Under the pieces are notes generated by a model that was given only the letters and a program-made list of their open reading frames with translations, was not told where the DNA came from and did not search any database. Source: Alphaproteobacteria bacterium (GTDB lineage Bacteria; Pseudomonadota; Alphaproteobacteria; Caulobacterales; Caulobacteraceae). Taken from it: 64,000 nucleotides of DNA. Position numbers and translations under genes: made by a program. Below, in pieces: positions 1 to 10,993 of this stretch; position 1 is the stretch's first letter; each line of letters begins with the position of its first letter. The stretch is from positions 1 through 64,000 of the forward strand of contig JANXXK010000307.1 of NCBI GenBank assembly GCA_025350685.1. Direction: 5' to 3'.

Positions 1-218
1 CCCGACCCGCAAAACACCACCCGCGGCCCAACCTCCGCCGGCAGGTCCCTGGTCAGGCGCGCACGCAGCCGGTCGAGCGCCGGCGGGCGGCTCCAGAGCC
101 TGAGCGCAGGTCCCAGGTCGCGCAGGTCGACGGCCTCGCCACCGCCGGCCGCCACCTGGGCGGCCAGCGCCGGCTGCCGGACCAAGGCGTCGTCGAGATG
201 GAGGAGCGCGGCGCGCAC
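1..218 (-). CDS. Partial protein, probably arginase-fold family (C-terminus outside window)
   Basis: An open frame runs off the window edge. It starts at a GTG 12 bp after the aminotransferase stop and codes for at least 72 residues. The visible part begins with RAALLHLDDAL and ends VVFCGSG. From memory, a GSGDFHH-type motif after such a segment marks arginase/deacetylase-fold hydrolases found near class III aminotransferases, but the metal-binding residues lie beyond the edge, so this is inference. Position and spacing make it the third gene of the operon with the aminotransferase and the HAD phosphatase. The frame is certain; the family is not. Confidence 0.45.
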   Translation of the reverse strand, partial: MRAALLHLDDALVRQPALAAQVAAGGGEAVDLRDLGPALRLWSRPPALDRLRARLTRDLPAEVGPRVVFCGS

Positions 219-229
219 CGACCCCGGCT

Positions 230-1630
230 CTAGGCCTTCACGCAACGCCGCAGCAGCTGATCCAGCAGCCTGAGCGCCAAGTCGATCTCCTCGGTGGTGA
301 TGTCCAGCGACGGGGCGAGCGTGATCACGTTCTTGTAGTAGCCGCCGACGTTGAGGATCAGGCCCATTTTCTTGCCCGCCTCATCGAGGTCGCCGCTCAG
401 ACCCTCCGCCACCATCCGGTCCATCAAGGGCTTGTCCGGTGTGTAGCCGTCGGCTTCGCAGAGCTCGCAACGCAGCGCCAGGCCCAGGCCGTCCACGTCG
501 CCGATCTGCGGCCAGCGCTTCTGCAGCTCCTGCAGGCCGGCCAGGAAATAGGCGCCCTTTTCGGCGACAGACCTCTCGTAGTCGCCCTCGGTGGCCATCC
601 GCAGGGTTTCCAGCGCCACTGCCGTGCCCATCGGGTTGGCGTTGAAGGTCGAGTGGGTCGAACCCGGCGGGAACACTTTGGGGTTGATCAGCTCGTCGCG
701 GGCCCAGACGCCGGCCAGCGGATTGAGGCCGTTGGTCACCGCCTTGCCGAAGATCATCACGTCGGGCTTCACCCCGAAATGCTCGATCGCCCACAGCTTG
801 CCAGTCCGGTACATGCCCATCTGCACCTCGTCGACGACCATCAGGACACCGTGGTCGTCGAGCACCTTCTTCATCCCGGCGAAGAAATTCTTGGGCGGAA
901 TGACATAGCCGCCGGTCCCCTGGATCGGCTCGACGTAGAGGGCGGCGAACTCCGATTCCTGCGCCTTCACGTCATAGACGGCGTGAAAGTCGCTTTCGAA
1001 CAGCCGGGCGAAATCGGCGATGATCTTCTCGCCGTACTCTTCCTTGCTCATGCCCTTGGGGCCACGGAAGGCGTAGGGGAATTCCACGAAGTGCGCGGTG
1101 TCGCCGAAGTGGCCAAACCGGCGGCGGTAACGGTAGGACGAGGTGATCGCCGAGGCGCCGAGCGTGCGGCCGTGATAGCCGCCCTGGAAGGCGAACATCC
1201 GCGTCCGCCCGCCGGAGGAATTGCGCACAATCTTCAGGCTGTCGTCGACCGCCTGGGCCCCGCCGACATTGAAATGCACCCGCCCCTTGACGCCGAACTT
1301 CGCCTCGACATCGCGGGCGATCAGCGCGGCGAGTTCAACCTTCTCGCGGTGCAGGTGTTGAGAGGCGACCTGCGGCAGGCGGTCGAGCTGGCGATGGGCG
1401 GCGGCGTTCAGACGCGGATTGGCGTAGCCGAAGTTGACCGTCGAGTACCACATCTGCAGGTCGAGGTAGGACTTGCCCTCGGCGTCGAACATGTACGAGC
1501 CCTCGCAGGACTCGAAAAACTTCGGCTGGTCCATGTAGTGGACGGTGTCGCCCCACGAGCAATATTGTGCGTCGAGCTGACGAAGCTCGGCTTCACTCAG
1601 TGCGGGGGCCGGGGCGGGGGCGTCATACAT
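230..1630 (-). CDS. PLP-dependent class III aminotransferase
   Basis: A 466-residue fold-type I, class III (ornithine/GABA-type) aminotransferase. The PLP-binding Asp is D267 in VVDEVQMG and the Schiff-base Lys is K296 in IFGKAVTNG. The segment GGYHGRTLGAS (150-160) is typical of the family, and the length fits. It follows the MtnX-like phosphatase by 18 bp and precedes a likely arginase-fold gene, so the three look co-transcribed. The substrate cannot be read from the sequence. The neighbours suggest an amine or amino acid made or freed in a small pathway rather than general ornithine or acetylornithine metabolism. An alternative product name is aspartate aminotransferase family protein. Confidence 0.9.
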   Translation of the reverse strand: MYDAPAPAPALSEAELRQLDAQYCSWGDTVHYMDQPKFFESCEGSYMFDAEGKSYLDLQMWYSTVNFGYANPRLNAAAHRQLDRLPQVASQHLHREKVELAALIARDVEAKFGVKGRVHFNVGGAQAVDDSLKIVRNSSGGRTRMFAFQGGYHGRTLGASAITSSYRYRRRFGHFGDTAHFVEFPYAFRGPKGMSKEEYGEKIIADFARLFESDFHAVYDVKAQESEFAALYVEPIQGTGGYVIPPKNFFAGMKKVLDDHGVLMVVDEVQMGMYRTGKLWAIEHFGVKPDVMIFGKAVTNGLNPLAGVWARDELINPKVFPPGSTHSTFNANPMGTAVALETLRMATEGDYERSVAEKGAYFLAGLQELQKRWPQIGDVDGLGLALRCELCEADGYTPDKPLMDRMVAEGLSGDLDEAGKKMGLILNVGGYYKNVITLAPSLDITTEEIDLALRLLDQLLRRCVKA

Positions 1631-1648
1631 AGGGAACTCCGGGACAGT

Positions 1649-2320
1649 TCAGACCGAGGCCGCTTCGCCTAGCATAGCCGCCCGATCCTCGGCCAGCGAA
1701 GCTAGTGCGCGTCTCACGTCGTGGAAGGTGTTGTAAGGGTGGTAGGGCCGCCCGCGATCGGCGGCGTAGTCGGCCAGGGCGCCCTTGGCGAACAGCACGT
1801 CGGCGCGGTCGGAGACGCAGAAGTCCGAGCGGCCGTCGCCCACATAGACCAGCGGCCCGGTGTTCGCCGGGCCGGCGGCAACGGCGCACTTGCAGACGCC
1901 GGAGCCGCTGATGCAGTCTTCGGACTTGGCCGGGTGTTCCAGACGCCGTGCACCGGGCGTCCCGGCCAGCCGGTTGGTGGTCACCGGCACGTGCTCCAGG
2001 CCGTGGCGCTTCAGAATCCGGGCGATGAAATAGTCCACGCCGTCGCTGGCGATGCTCAGGCGCGCGCCCCGGGCCTCAGCCCAGGCTACGAAGGCCGGAA
2101 ACCCGGGATCGAGTTCGACGCGATCCAGCACCGCATCGAGCTCGGCCTGCGAGCCTGCGATCAGCGCGATCTGTCCCCGCATGCACTCCGCCCCGCCTAT
2201 CCGCCCCGCCAGCCACTCATCCTGCAGCTGCCGCCACGGCGGCTCGGCCAGATGCTCCAGCACCCAGTCCGTCGTGTCCTGCCGGGTTACTGTCCCGTCG
2301 AAATCACAGATGATGCGCAT
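1649..2320 (-). CDS. MtnX-like HAD-IB phosphatase
   Basis: A 223-residue haloacid-dehalogenase hydrolase. Motif I is CDFDGTVT at the N-terminus (nucleophile D6, general acid D8), motif II is SIASDG and motif III/IV is VGDGRSDFC. This arrangement matches HAD-IB enzymes of the MtnX type (2,3-diketo-5-methylthio-1-phosphopentane phosphatase-like), which remove phosphate from a small metabolite. No other methionine-salvage gene is nearby, so a true MtnX role is doubtful. A cysteine-rich insert (CISGSGVCKC) lies between motifs II and III. The gene heads a minus-strand operon with the aminotransferase. The ATG at 2320 gives a start directly before motif I. Confidence 0.82.
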   Translation of the reverse strand: MRIICDFDGTVTRQDTTDWVLEHLAEPPWRQLQDEWLAGRIGGAECMRGQIALIAGSQAELDAVLDRVELDPGFPAFVAWAEARGARLSIASDGVDYFIARILKRHGLEHVPVTTNRLAGTPGARRLEHPAKSEDCISGSGVCKCAVAAGPANTGPLVYVGDGRSDFCVSDRADVLFAKGALADYAADRGRPYHPYNTFHDVRRALASLAEDRAAMLGEAASV

Positions 2321-2623
2321 GCTTCAGATTTCGACTACGGGCGTCCACCGGACGCACCATGTTCCCCACAGCCTTCGACGCCGCCGAACGCGTTCATCCT
2401 CAGATCGCAAGCCAGCATAGACGCGCCTCATTTTCATCGAACGCCGTTTGATGGAGTGAAGCCTCCGCGGCGACTAACCTCTGCGAATCCGGCCCTCTAG
2501 CCCGCGCCGCCCGCGCCCATCCGGCGCGGAAATCGCCGGGGCGGCCTGCTTTAGCGCATCATATTCCACGATGGCGACCGCCAAATCAGCGCATCCAGCC
2601 GGTTGCCGGCCGCCAGGCGGAGG
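2321..2623. other. Intergenic region without a recognised gene
   Basis: About 300 bp lie between the start of the phosphatase gene and the stop of the RidA gene. It must hold the promoter of the phosphatase operon, but I see no convincing -35/-10 pair, hairpin or conserved ORF. The open frames crossing it are extensions of shadow frames. Confidence 0.4.
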
Positions 2624-3070
2624 TCAGCGCCCGCCGACATAGGCCCAGCATTCCACCTCGACGCTGCCGCCGGCGCCGAGCGCTGCTGCGCCCATCGCCG
2701 TGCGCGCCGGCAGGCGGCCGGGCTTGAAATAGCTCATATAGATGGCGTTGAAGGCCGCGAACTTGCCCATGTCGGTGAGCAGGACGGTGCATTTGACTAC
2801 GTCGTTCATCGAAGCCCCGTGGCGGCCGAGGACGGCGGCGTTCTTGTCCATCGACTGGCGGGCCTGGTCCTCGAAGCTGGCCGGGGTTCCCGGGTTGAGG
2901 CCGAGCTGGCCGGACGCTATCAGGAAGTCGCCGGCGCGCACGGCTTCGGAGAACGGACTCTGCGGGTTGGCCGCCGGGTAATACTCCGCCGGCGCGGCGC
3001 CGGCGTCGCTGGGCGCCAGGGTCACGGTGAGGCTCGCGGCGAGCGTGGCGGCGATGAGATCGAGGCGCAT
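2624..3070 (-). CDS. Exported RidA/YjgF/UK114 family protein
   Basis: A 148-residue protein. Residues 1-25 form a signal peptide ([20 protein letters not shown], then an Ala-rich cleavage region), followed by a complete RidA domain. Family signatures are [30 protein letters not shown] (the substrate-binding Arg) and VEVECWAYV at the C-terminus. Cytoplasmic RidA hydrolyses reactive enamine/imine intermediates. An exported copy must act on something in the periplasm and is less understood. The ATG at 3070 was chosen over an upstream in-frame start because it begins the signal peptide and follows a GGAAGGAG site. It appears monocistronic. Confidence 0.88.
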   Translation of the reverse strand: MRLDLIAATLAASLTVTLAPSDAGAAPAEYYPAANPQSPFSEAVRAGDFLIASGQLGLNPGTPASFEDQARQSMDKNAAVLGRHGASMNDVVKCTVLLTDMGKFAAFNAIYMSYFKPGRLPARTAMGAAALGAGGSVEVECWAYVGGR

Positions 3071-3261
3071 GGTCAGGCTCCTTCCGCCACCGGCGCGGGG
3101 CGGGTTCTCGTCCAGCCATAGTACGCAAACCGCGCCGCCAGCCAGCCGCCGGGGACGGCCGCGGCGAAGAGCTGCGGCCGAATCGATGACCCCGCCGCGG
3201 CCAAGAACACCGCCCCTCGGCGAGATCACGCGCCGATATTGCTCGCAGGCCCGCCTATCCG

Positions 3262-3552
3262 TCAGGTCTTGGCGAGACGGCGGCTGTTCGCTCTCACCTT
3301 GCGACGATAGTGGGCGAGGGTGCGGGCCGCCGTGGCCGCCGGCGTCACACCCAGGCCGCCGGTCAGGGCGAGCCGCTGCAGCGCGACACCGGCGTCGACC
3401 TTCTCGGACACCATGCGCAGCGCCTCGGCTCGGGCGGATGAACCGCCGGCGGCGAGCTTCAGCGTGCGCTGGGCGATGACGCCGGAGGCCTCGATCCCTA
3501 GCCTCCAGGCGTCAAAGCCGATGCCGACCCACGGGTTGCGGCGTGGACTCAC
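3262..3552 (-). CDS. Conserved hypothetical protein downstream of hemerythrin
   Basis: A 96-residue mostly helical protein with an Ala-rich middle and a basic C-terminus ([16 protein letters not shown]). It lacks a signal peptide or membrane segment. The GTG start overlaps the hemerythrin stop (GTGA), so the two are translationally coupled. The spacing of hydrophobic and charged residues recalls phasin-like or helical-bundle proteins, but I do not recognise a family. The coupling implies a function with the hemerythrin. Confidence 0.65.
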   Translation of the reverse strand: MSPRRNPWVGIGFDAWRLGIEASGVIAQRTLKLAAGGSSARAEALRMVSEKVDAGVALQRLALTGGLGVTPAATAARTLAHYRRKVRANSRRLAKT

Positions 3553-4064
3553 GCCAGCGCCGTGCCGCCGAGCGTCGGGGCCTTCGGCCTCGGCACGCCG
3601 CCGGCCTTGTAGCTGGCGATCAGGCGGGCCTTCTCCGCGGCCATCTCCTCACCGAGCGCGTCCATGTCGAGCCCGGCCTTGCGCGCCTGGCTGAACATGC
3701 CCTCGACGCGCTTTTCTTCCTCCTCGACGTGGTGCTCGATCATCTCCGACAGCACCTTGACCTTGGAGTCGTAGAATTCGTCGTCGGGGCCGCCCGCTTC
3801 GATCTCGGCGATCAGCACCTTGGCCGCGTCATGCTCGACATAGGCTTCCTTGAGGAGGGCTTCGTCGATCGCGCCTTCGCAGGCCGGATAGAAGACATCC
3901 TCCTCGATCTTCGTGTGGACGGTCAGCTCCATGCAGATCTGTTCGGCGAGCGCCTGTTTCTTCCCGGCCCCCTTGGCGGCCTTGAAGTCATCGAACAGGC
4001 CCGCGACCTTGCGGTGATCGGCCTTCAGCAAGGCGACGGCGTCGGGTTTGGCGGCTTCATCCAT
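3549..4064 (-). CDS. Hemerythrin HHE domain protein
   Basis: A 171-residue cytoplasmic protein with the di-iron hemerythrin-like pattern: KADHRKV near residue 20, HTKIEEDVFYP near 58, YVEHDAAKVLI and MIEHHVEEEEKRV further on. These His and Glu residues form the four-helix-bundle di-iron site. The tail ([14 protein letters not shown]) is low complexity. Hemerythrin proteins of this class bind oxygen or NO, or serve in stress response and iron handling. The start at 4064 follows GGAGACGAG; the longer frame to 4154 would add a non-conserved leader. The katE/flavoprotein pair just upstream on the same strand fits an oxidative-stress theme. Confidence 0.88.
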   Translation of the reverse strand: MDEAAKPDAVALLKADHRKVAGLFDDFKAAKGAGKKQALAEQICMELTVHTKIEEDVFYPACEGAIDEALLKEAYVEHDAAKVLIAEIEAGGPDDEFYDSKVKVLSEMIEHHVEEEEKRVEGMFSQARKAGLDMDALGEEMAAEKARLIASYKAGGVPRPKAPTLGGTALA

Positions 4065-4171
4065 GGTCTCGTCTCCAGTTGCGGGTGCGTGCCGTCGAAA
4101 CGCCGCGGTCCCCACCTCGTTCCTGGCTCTGGGAAAATTCAGACGTGCTCGCAAAGAGGAGCCGGCGGGGC

Positions 4172-5076
4172 TCAGCCGACTCCCCGCAAGCGGTTGTGGA
4201 TGGCGGTCGCCGCGATCGCGGCTTCGCCCGCTGCGACGGCGATCTGGTTGAGGCCGCGTACGACGTCTCCGGCGGCATAGAGGCCCGATACGGAGGTCTG
4301 TTGATGGGCGTCGACGACGAGATTGCCGCTGTCGTCGTGTGTGGCGCCGCAGTCGATAGCGAGACCGTTCTGCGGCACGCAGCCGAGCGCGAGATAAAGG
4401 TGGTCAAAGGTCCGCACAGGCTCGCCGGCCTTCGCCACGCGGAGGCTCTTGTCGGTAAGACCGAGCTCGTCGAGCGCCACGTCGATGACCGCCCCGGGCG
4501 GCGGGTTCGCGCCTTCCGGCTCGCCGGCTGGAAATCGCAGCAGCGTGACATCCTGGGAATAGCCCCGCAGGAACGCCGCCTCGCGCGCGCCGTGGTCGCC
4601 GTGGCCGAGCACCGCGATTCGCCGGTTGATGGCCTCATAGGCGTCGCAGATCGGGCACATGCGCACGATGCTTCGTCGAATGGCGGCCTCCAGGCCCGCC
4701 AGCGCCGGCATCCGGTCGCGGACTCCCGTCGCCAGGACGACATAGGGAGCCTCCAGCCGCCCATGCGCGGTGGCGATGGCGAATCGTTCGCCCTGGCGCG
4801 TCAGGGAGGTTACCTCCGCGCCCCGAACCTCGGCCCCGAACTGGGTGGCCTGTTCGGTCAGGCGCTGCAGCAGCTGCGGTCCGCCGACGCCGTGCGAGAA
4901 CCCGGGAGTGTTGTGGCTCTCGGGGATCCAGCTGGCGCGCGAAGGGCCGTGGCTGAGGACCAGCACCCGGCGACGGAAGCGCGCGAGATAGGTCGCCGCC
5001 GTCAGCCCCGCGGGGCCCGCGCCGATGACGATCGCATCGTAGGCGCCCGGCGGCGCGCTCTCCGCAGTTCCCCCGC

Positions 5077-5080
<4 letters not shown>
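4172..5080 (-). CDS. Thioredoxin-reductase-like FAD/NAD(P) oxidoreductase
   Basis: A 302-residue two-dinucleotide-fold flavoprotein. FAD is bound at GAGPAG (20-25), the redox-active pair is C142-P-I-C145, a second nucleotide fold begins at RIAVLGHGDHG, and the C-terminal FAD motif is GLYAAGDVV. This is the architecture of low-Mr thioredoxin reductase, but the active-site spacer and following DAYE differ from TrxB, so the partner may not be classical thioredoxin. The GTG start overlaps the catalase stop (GTGA). Coupled translation with a catalase points to a peroxide-stress role. Confidence 0.85.
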
Positions 5081-7209
<2,129 letters not shown>

Positions 7210-7296
7210 GCTGGTCCCCGAGATGAGCAGGATCGCCCGGGCCTCCAACGCGCTGCGCCCCGTTTGGTGGCGCGGCGGGCTCAGTCCTTTTGGACG

Positions 7297-8781
7297 TCAG
7301 TCCGCGGCCGCCTCGCGCCCGCGCCGATCCGCGCTTCGCGACAGCGCCTTGCGCCGCCAGGGCTGCCAGCCGTCGACGGGGCTGAAGGGGTCGCCCATGT
7401 GGTAGGCGGCGATCACCGCGGCGAGCCCCTCCACTGGCTTGAGCTCGATCGGTCGCAGCCGCGCATAGCCGGCGTTGCGGAGCGCCTCCACCCCGGCCCC
7501 GACGCCGCCCGACTTGCGGATTGCCGCCGCCATGATGGCCTCGTCGCAGCCCAGCCAGTGGGCCAGCAGGCGGGTGCGCAGACGCTCGATCTCGGCCCGA
7601 TTGCCAGTCCCTGAACGGCCGGTCGCCTCGAAGCTCATGTCACACTCGGTGTCGAAGCCCATCGAACGGTTGTTGATATTGGCCGAGCCGATCCGCAGCA
7701 GCCGGTCGTCGATGATCGTCAGCTTGGCGTGGACGATGATGATCCGGCCCACCGTCGTGACCGGGCTGTAGGTGCGCAGGCGGCCGTGCTTGTCGGCCCG
7801 CTTCAGGCGCTCGATGAAGGTCACGCGGGTGCGGTCCATGGTCGCCTGGTCGAAGAAGCTGGGCGAATGCTCGGTGCCGATCAGCACCACCTCCGGCCCG
7901 TCCGGCTCGCTGAGCCGCCGCGCCAGCGCCGCGGCGATCAGCGGCGAGGTGAAGTACTGGTTCTCCATGTAGATGCAGTCTCGGGCCGCCGCGATCGACG
8001 TCAGGTGCAACCGCTCAATCTCGCGGACCTCCGGGTGATGCTTCCAGGCGCCGTGGGTGCGTGACAGCCCGACCTGGATCTCGGTGAACTGGGCCTTCAC
8101 CTGGGTGGGCCAGGCGGCCCGGGTCTTCGGCGGCTCCGGCAGGATCTCGCCGGTGCACCGGGCCCAGCGTTCGCGGAACAGCACCCCCAGCGCCTTGGCC
8201 GGCGCGCCTTCGACCACGCCCATCACCTCGTGGCGGCTGTCGAAGTCCTTGTCGGAGTTGCTGTGCGCGTGCCGGGTCTTCTGGCGGCGAGGGTCGTCAT
8301 CCAGATGGTCGGGGGTGTCCCAGCGGTCGGGTCCGATGTCGCCGCCGCCGCAGAAGCCGATGGCGTCGTCGATGATGATCGCCTTCTGGTGATGCGAGGC
8401 GCCCATCGGCAGCTTGCCATCGAGCACGAACTTCACGTCGCTGCCGGCGAATTCCTTGCGGTCGGCGAGCGGAAACCAGTTCTGGGTTGCCGCCACCGGC
8501 AAGGCCGACTTCCAGCACAGGATGCGTACATCGAGCTTCGGGTTCTCCCGGGCCAGCTGCTTGAGGAAGTTGGCGATCCGATCCTCCTCCGGGCCGGTGC
8601 AACCCGGCTGCGGATGAAACAGGGTCTGCGGCTCGAACGCCCAGTTGAGCAGGTGGACGGTGTGTCTCGCCTTGCGCATGGCCGCCATGGCGGCGTCGAA
8701 ATAGTCCGCCATATCGACGATCAGGGCGGCGCGGCCGGATGTCTCTCGCCGCCAGCAGGTCGTTCCCGGTTCCAACAACAC
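7297..8781 (-). CDS. Phospholipase D-like protein with two HKD motifs
   Basis: A 494-residue PLD-superfamily enzyme. The first catalytic motif is ASHHQKAIIIDD, followed by GFCGGGDI. The second is VHAKLTIIDDRLLRIGSANIN. Both His/Lys/Asp sets are intact, so phosphodiesterase or transphosphatidylation activity on phospholipids is plausible. Conserved ENQYFTS lies between them, as in eukaryote-like bacterial PLDs. I see no signal peptide. The start is a GTG preceded by GGGAG. It is probably monocistronic, 87 bp upstream of katE on the same strand. Confidence 0.88.
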   Translation of the reverse strand: MLLEPGTTCWRRETSGRAALIVDMADYFDAAMAAMRKARHTVHLLNWAFEPQTLFHPQPGCTGPEEDRIANFLKQLARENPKLDVRILCWKSALPVAATQNWFPLADRKEFAGSDVKFVLDGKLPMGASHHQKAIIIDDAIGFCGGGDIGPDRWDTPDHLDDDPRRQKTRHAHSNSDKDFDSRHEVMGVVEGAPAKALGVLFRERWARCTGEILPEPPKTRAAWPTQVKAQFTEIQVGLSRTHGAWKHHPEVREIERLHLTSIAAARDCIYMENQYFTSPLIAAALARRLSEPDGPEVVLIGTEHSPSFFDQATMDRTRVTFIERLKRADKHGRLRTYSPVTTVGRIIIVHAKLTIIDDRLLRIGSANINNRSMGFDTECDMSFEATGRSGTGNRAEIERLRTRLLAHWLGCDEAIMAAAIRKSGGVGAGVEALRNAGYARLRPIELKPVEGLAAVIAAYHMGDPFSPVDGWQPWRRKALSRSADRRGREAAAD

Positions 8782-8857
8782 TGCGCACAGCTCCCGCCAA
8801 AGCTGACCTAAGCCGTCAAAGCAAAGGTTGTTCCCTTTCGGCTCCGGCGGCGCTCGG

Positions 8858-9076
8858 CTAGAGCGGCGGTTCCTCGCCCTTGCGCTTGGCCAGCACAGCC
8901 AGCCCCAGCATCAGCGCCCCAAAGCCGGCCATGATCGCCCCCCAGATCAGGTCTATGTTCACCCCGGCCGAGTGGGCGTCCAGCGCGGCCTTGTCACCGG
9001 TGAGGCCGGTGGCGGCGACCAGCAGGCCGATAGCCAGGAACAGGAGCCCGATGGGCAGGCGCACGTCGAACAGCAT
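8858..9076 (-). CDS. Small two-helix membrane protein linked to symporter
   Basis: A 72-residue protein with two hydrophobic helices (about residues 8-27 and 43-64) and a short basic C-terminus (KRKGEEPPL). It begins 9 bp after the stop of the sodium/solute symporter, so it is probably co-translated. Function unknown. An accessory subunit or stabiliser of the symporter is an inference from position only. Confidence 0.6.
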   Translation of the reverse strand: MLFDVRLPIGLLFLAIGLLVAATGLTGDKAALDAHSAGVNIDLIWGAIMAGFGALMLGLAVLAKRKGEEPPL

Positions 9077-9085
9077 GGCGGGCTC

Positions 9086-10888
9086 CTAGCGGAAGATGAT
9101 GTTGAGGACGACGGTGGCGGTCAGCATGATCACTCCCAGCAGCACCGGGTTCATCCACCAGGCGCCGGTCTCCCGGGCGATCTTCGGCGTCAGCGAATAG
9201 ACCAGGCCGGCGAGCTCGGCCTCGGGCTTCGGCTTGGTCGCCAGGCTGACCACGATGGTGGTGAGGAAACACGCGCTCCAGGCCCAGATGGCGGTCCAGA
9301 AGTTCTGCGCCATTTCGCTGGGATAGCTGTGCGTCACCGCGATCCAGCCGCCCTTGATGCCGGGCAGGTTGTCGGTCGGTAGGGTCAGGCCGTGGTGCAG
9401 GGCGGCCATGCCGATGCCGGTGGCCAGGCCGACGAAGGCGCCGTGGCCGGTGGTCCGCTTCCAGAACATGCCGAGCAGGAAGGTGGCGAACACAGGCGCA
9501 TTCACGAAAGCAAGAACCAGCTGCATCACGTCCATGATGTTGTTGAACTGGCTGCAGAAGTAGGCGGCGCCCACCGAGGCCAGGACCCCGAACAGGGTGG
9601 TCAGCCGCCCGACCTGCAGATAGTGCCGGTCCGACCCGTCGGTGCGGATGTAGGCCTGGTAGATGTCGTAGGTGAAGACCGTGTTGAACGCCGTCACGTT
9701 GCCGGCCATGCCCGACATGAAGCTCGCCAGGAGCGCCGTCAGGCCCACCCCCAGCATGCCGGTCGGGAAGTAGCGCAACAGGAGGTTCGGGGTCGCCAGG
9801 TCGTAGTCGAGCTGCGGCCTGCCGCGGGCGTCGAGCATCGGCTGGCCGGTGGCGGAATCCACCTTGATCGGGATAACGCCGGGCTCGTGGTGGGCGATGG
9901 CGCCTACCGCCGCGGGCGGGCTCGCCGCCGCGCCCGGCCGATCCGGCGCCGAGGTCAGCGCGATGGCGATCAGCCCGGGCAGGATGACGATGAACGGGAT
10001 GAACAGCTTCACGCCCGCGGCGATCAACGGGGTGCGCCGGGCCGCCGACATGGAATTGGCCGCCATCGCCCGCTGGACCACCAGGAAGTCGGTGCACCAA
10101 TAGCCGAACGACAGGACGAACCCGAGACCCATGGAGAGGCCGAACCAATCGACGCCGAGGCGATTGTTGGTGGCGTGCGCCATGCCGGCCCAGGCGTGGG
10201 TGTAGCTGGGCCCTAGCGTGGCCTGCAGGCCCTCCCAGCCGCCGACCTGGCGCAGGCCCAGCCAGACCAGCGGGGCGAAGCCGGCGACGATCAGGAAGAA
10301 CTGCAGAACCTCGTTGTAGATCGCGCCTCTCAGGCCGCCAAGGTAGATGTAGACCAGCACCACCACCGCCGACACCAGGATGGCGGCGTGGAAGATCCAG
10401 GCCTGCGGCAGGCCGAGGTGGGCGAAGGGCGCATCGAAGACGTGCAGCGTCTGGATCAGCTTGGCCAGCGCGTACATCGAGATGCCGGACGACATGATGG
10501 TCATCAGGGCGAAGGCCACCGCGTTCAGGGCCCGGGTCTTTTCGTCGAACCTCATACGCAGGTATTCGGGCGCCGAGCGGGCCTTGGAGCCGTAGTAGAA
10601 CGGCATCATGAAGACGCCGATGAACACCATCGCCGGGATGGCGCCGATCCAATAGAAATGGGCGGTGACGATGCCGTACTTGGCGCCGGACGCGCCCATG
10701 CCGATCACCTCCTGCGCGCCCAGGTTCGCCGAGATGAAGGCCAGGCCGCAGACCCAGGCCGGGATCGCCCGGCCCGCCAGGAAGAAGTCGGTTCCGCTTT
10801 TCGCTCGCCGGGCCGCGACGATGCCGATGCCCAGCACGAACACCAGGTAGAGGCCAATCACGCCCCAGTCGACGGCGCCCAGATGCAT
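9086..10888 (-). CDS. Sodium:solute symporter, SGLT (SSS) family
   Basis: A roughly 600-residue inner-membrane transporter with about 14 predicted helices. SSS features include FLAGRAIPAWVCGLAFI, NLGAQEVIGM near residue 60, RSAPEYLRMRFD and GGLRGAIYNEVLQ. The GAQEVIGM segment resembles sodium/glucose and sodium/myo-inositol cotransporters more than proline or pantothenate carriers. A polar loop near residues 310-365 interrupts the helices. Two ATGs are close; the inner one at 10888 has a GGGGGG site at proper spacing. The upstream neighbours pyk and iolG on the same strand suggest that sugar or inositol is the cargo. Confidence 0.88.
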   Translation of the reverse strand: MHLGAVDWGVIGLYLVFVLGIGIVAARRAKSGTDFFLAGRAIPAWVCGLAFISANLGAQEVIGMGASGAKYGIVTAHFYWIGAIPAMVFIGVFMMPFYYGSKARSAPEYLRMRFDEKTRALNAVAFALMTIMSSGISMYALAKLIQTLHVFDAPFAHLGLPQAWIFHAAILVSAVVVLVYIYLGGLRGAIYNEVLQFFLIVAGFAPLVWLGLRQVGGWEGLQATLGPSYTHAWAGMAHATNNRLGVDWFGLSMGLGFVLSFGYWCTDFLVVQRAMAANSMSAARRTPLIAAGVKLFIPFIVILPGLIAIALTSAPDRPGAAASPPAAVGAIAHHEPGVIPIKVDSATGQPMLDARGRPQLDYDLATPNLLLRYFPTGMLGVGLTALLASFMSGMAGNVTAFNTVFTYDIYQAYIRTDGSDRHYLQVGRLTTLFGVLASVGAAYFCSQFNNIMDVMQLVLAFVNAPVFATFLLGMFWKRTTGHGAFVGLATGIGMAALHHGLTLPTDNLPGIKGGWIAVTHSYPSEMAQNFWTAIWAWSACFLTTIVVSLATKPKPEAELAGLVYSLTPKIARETGAWWMNPVLLGVIMLTATVVLNIIFR

Positions 10889-10993
10889 GCGCATTTCCCC
10901 CCGGGCCGCCCCCGTCTCAACGGCGGGAGTCGGCGCCCGGCGGACATGTGGGGGTGCTGAACGCGCGCCCGTCAAGCCGACGCGCCGTCAGCC

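Noticed and set aside
2326-2332. GAAATCT half-site before the phosphatase operon as a third copy of the 24-bp element
   Set aside because: Only one half-site, a few bases from the start codon, and no GCGGC flank.
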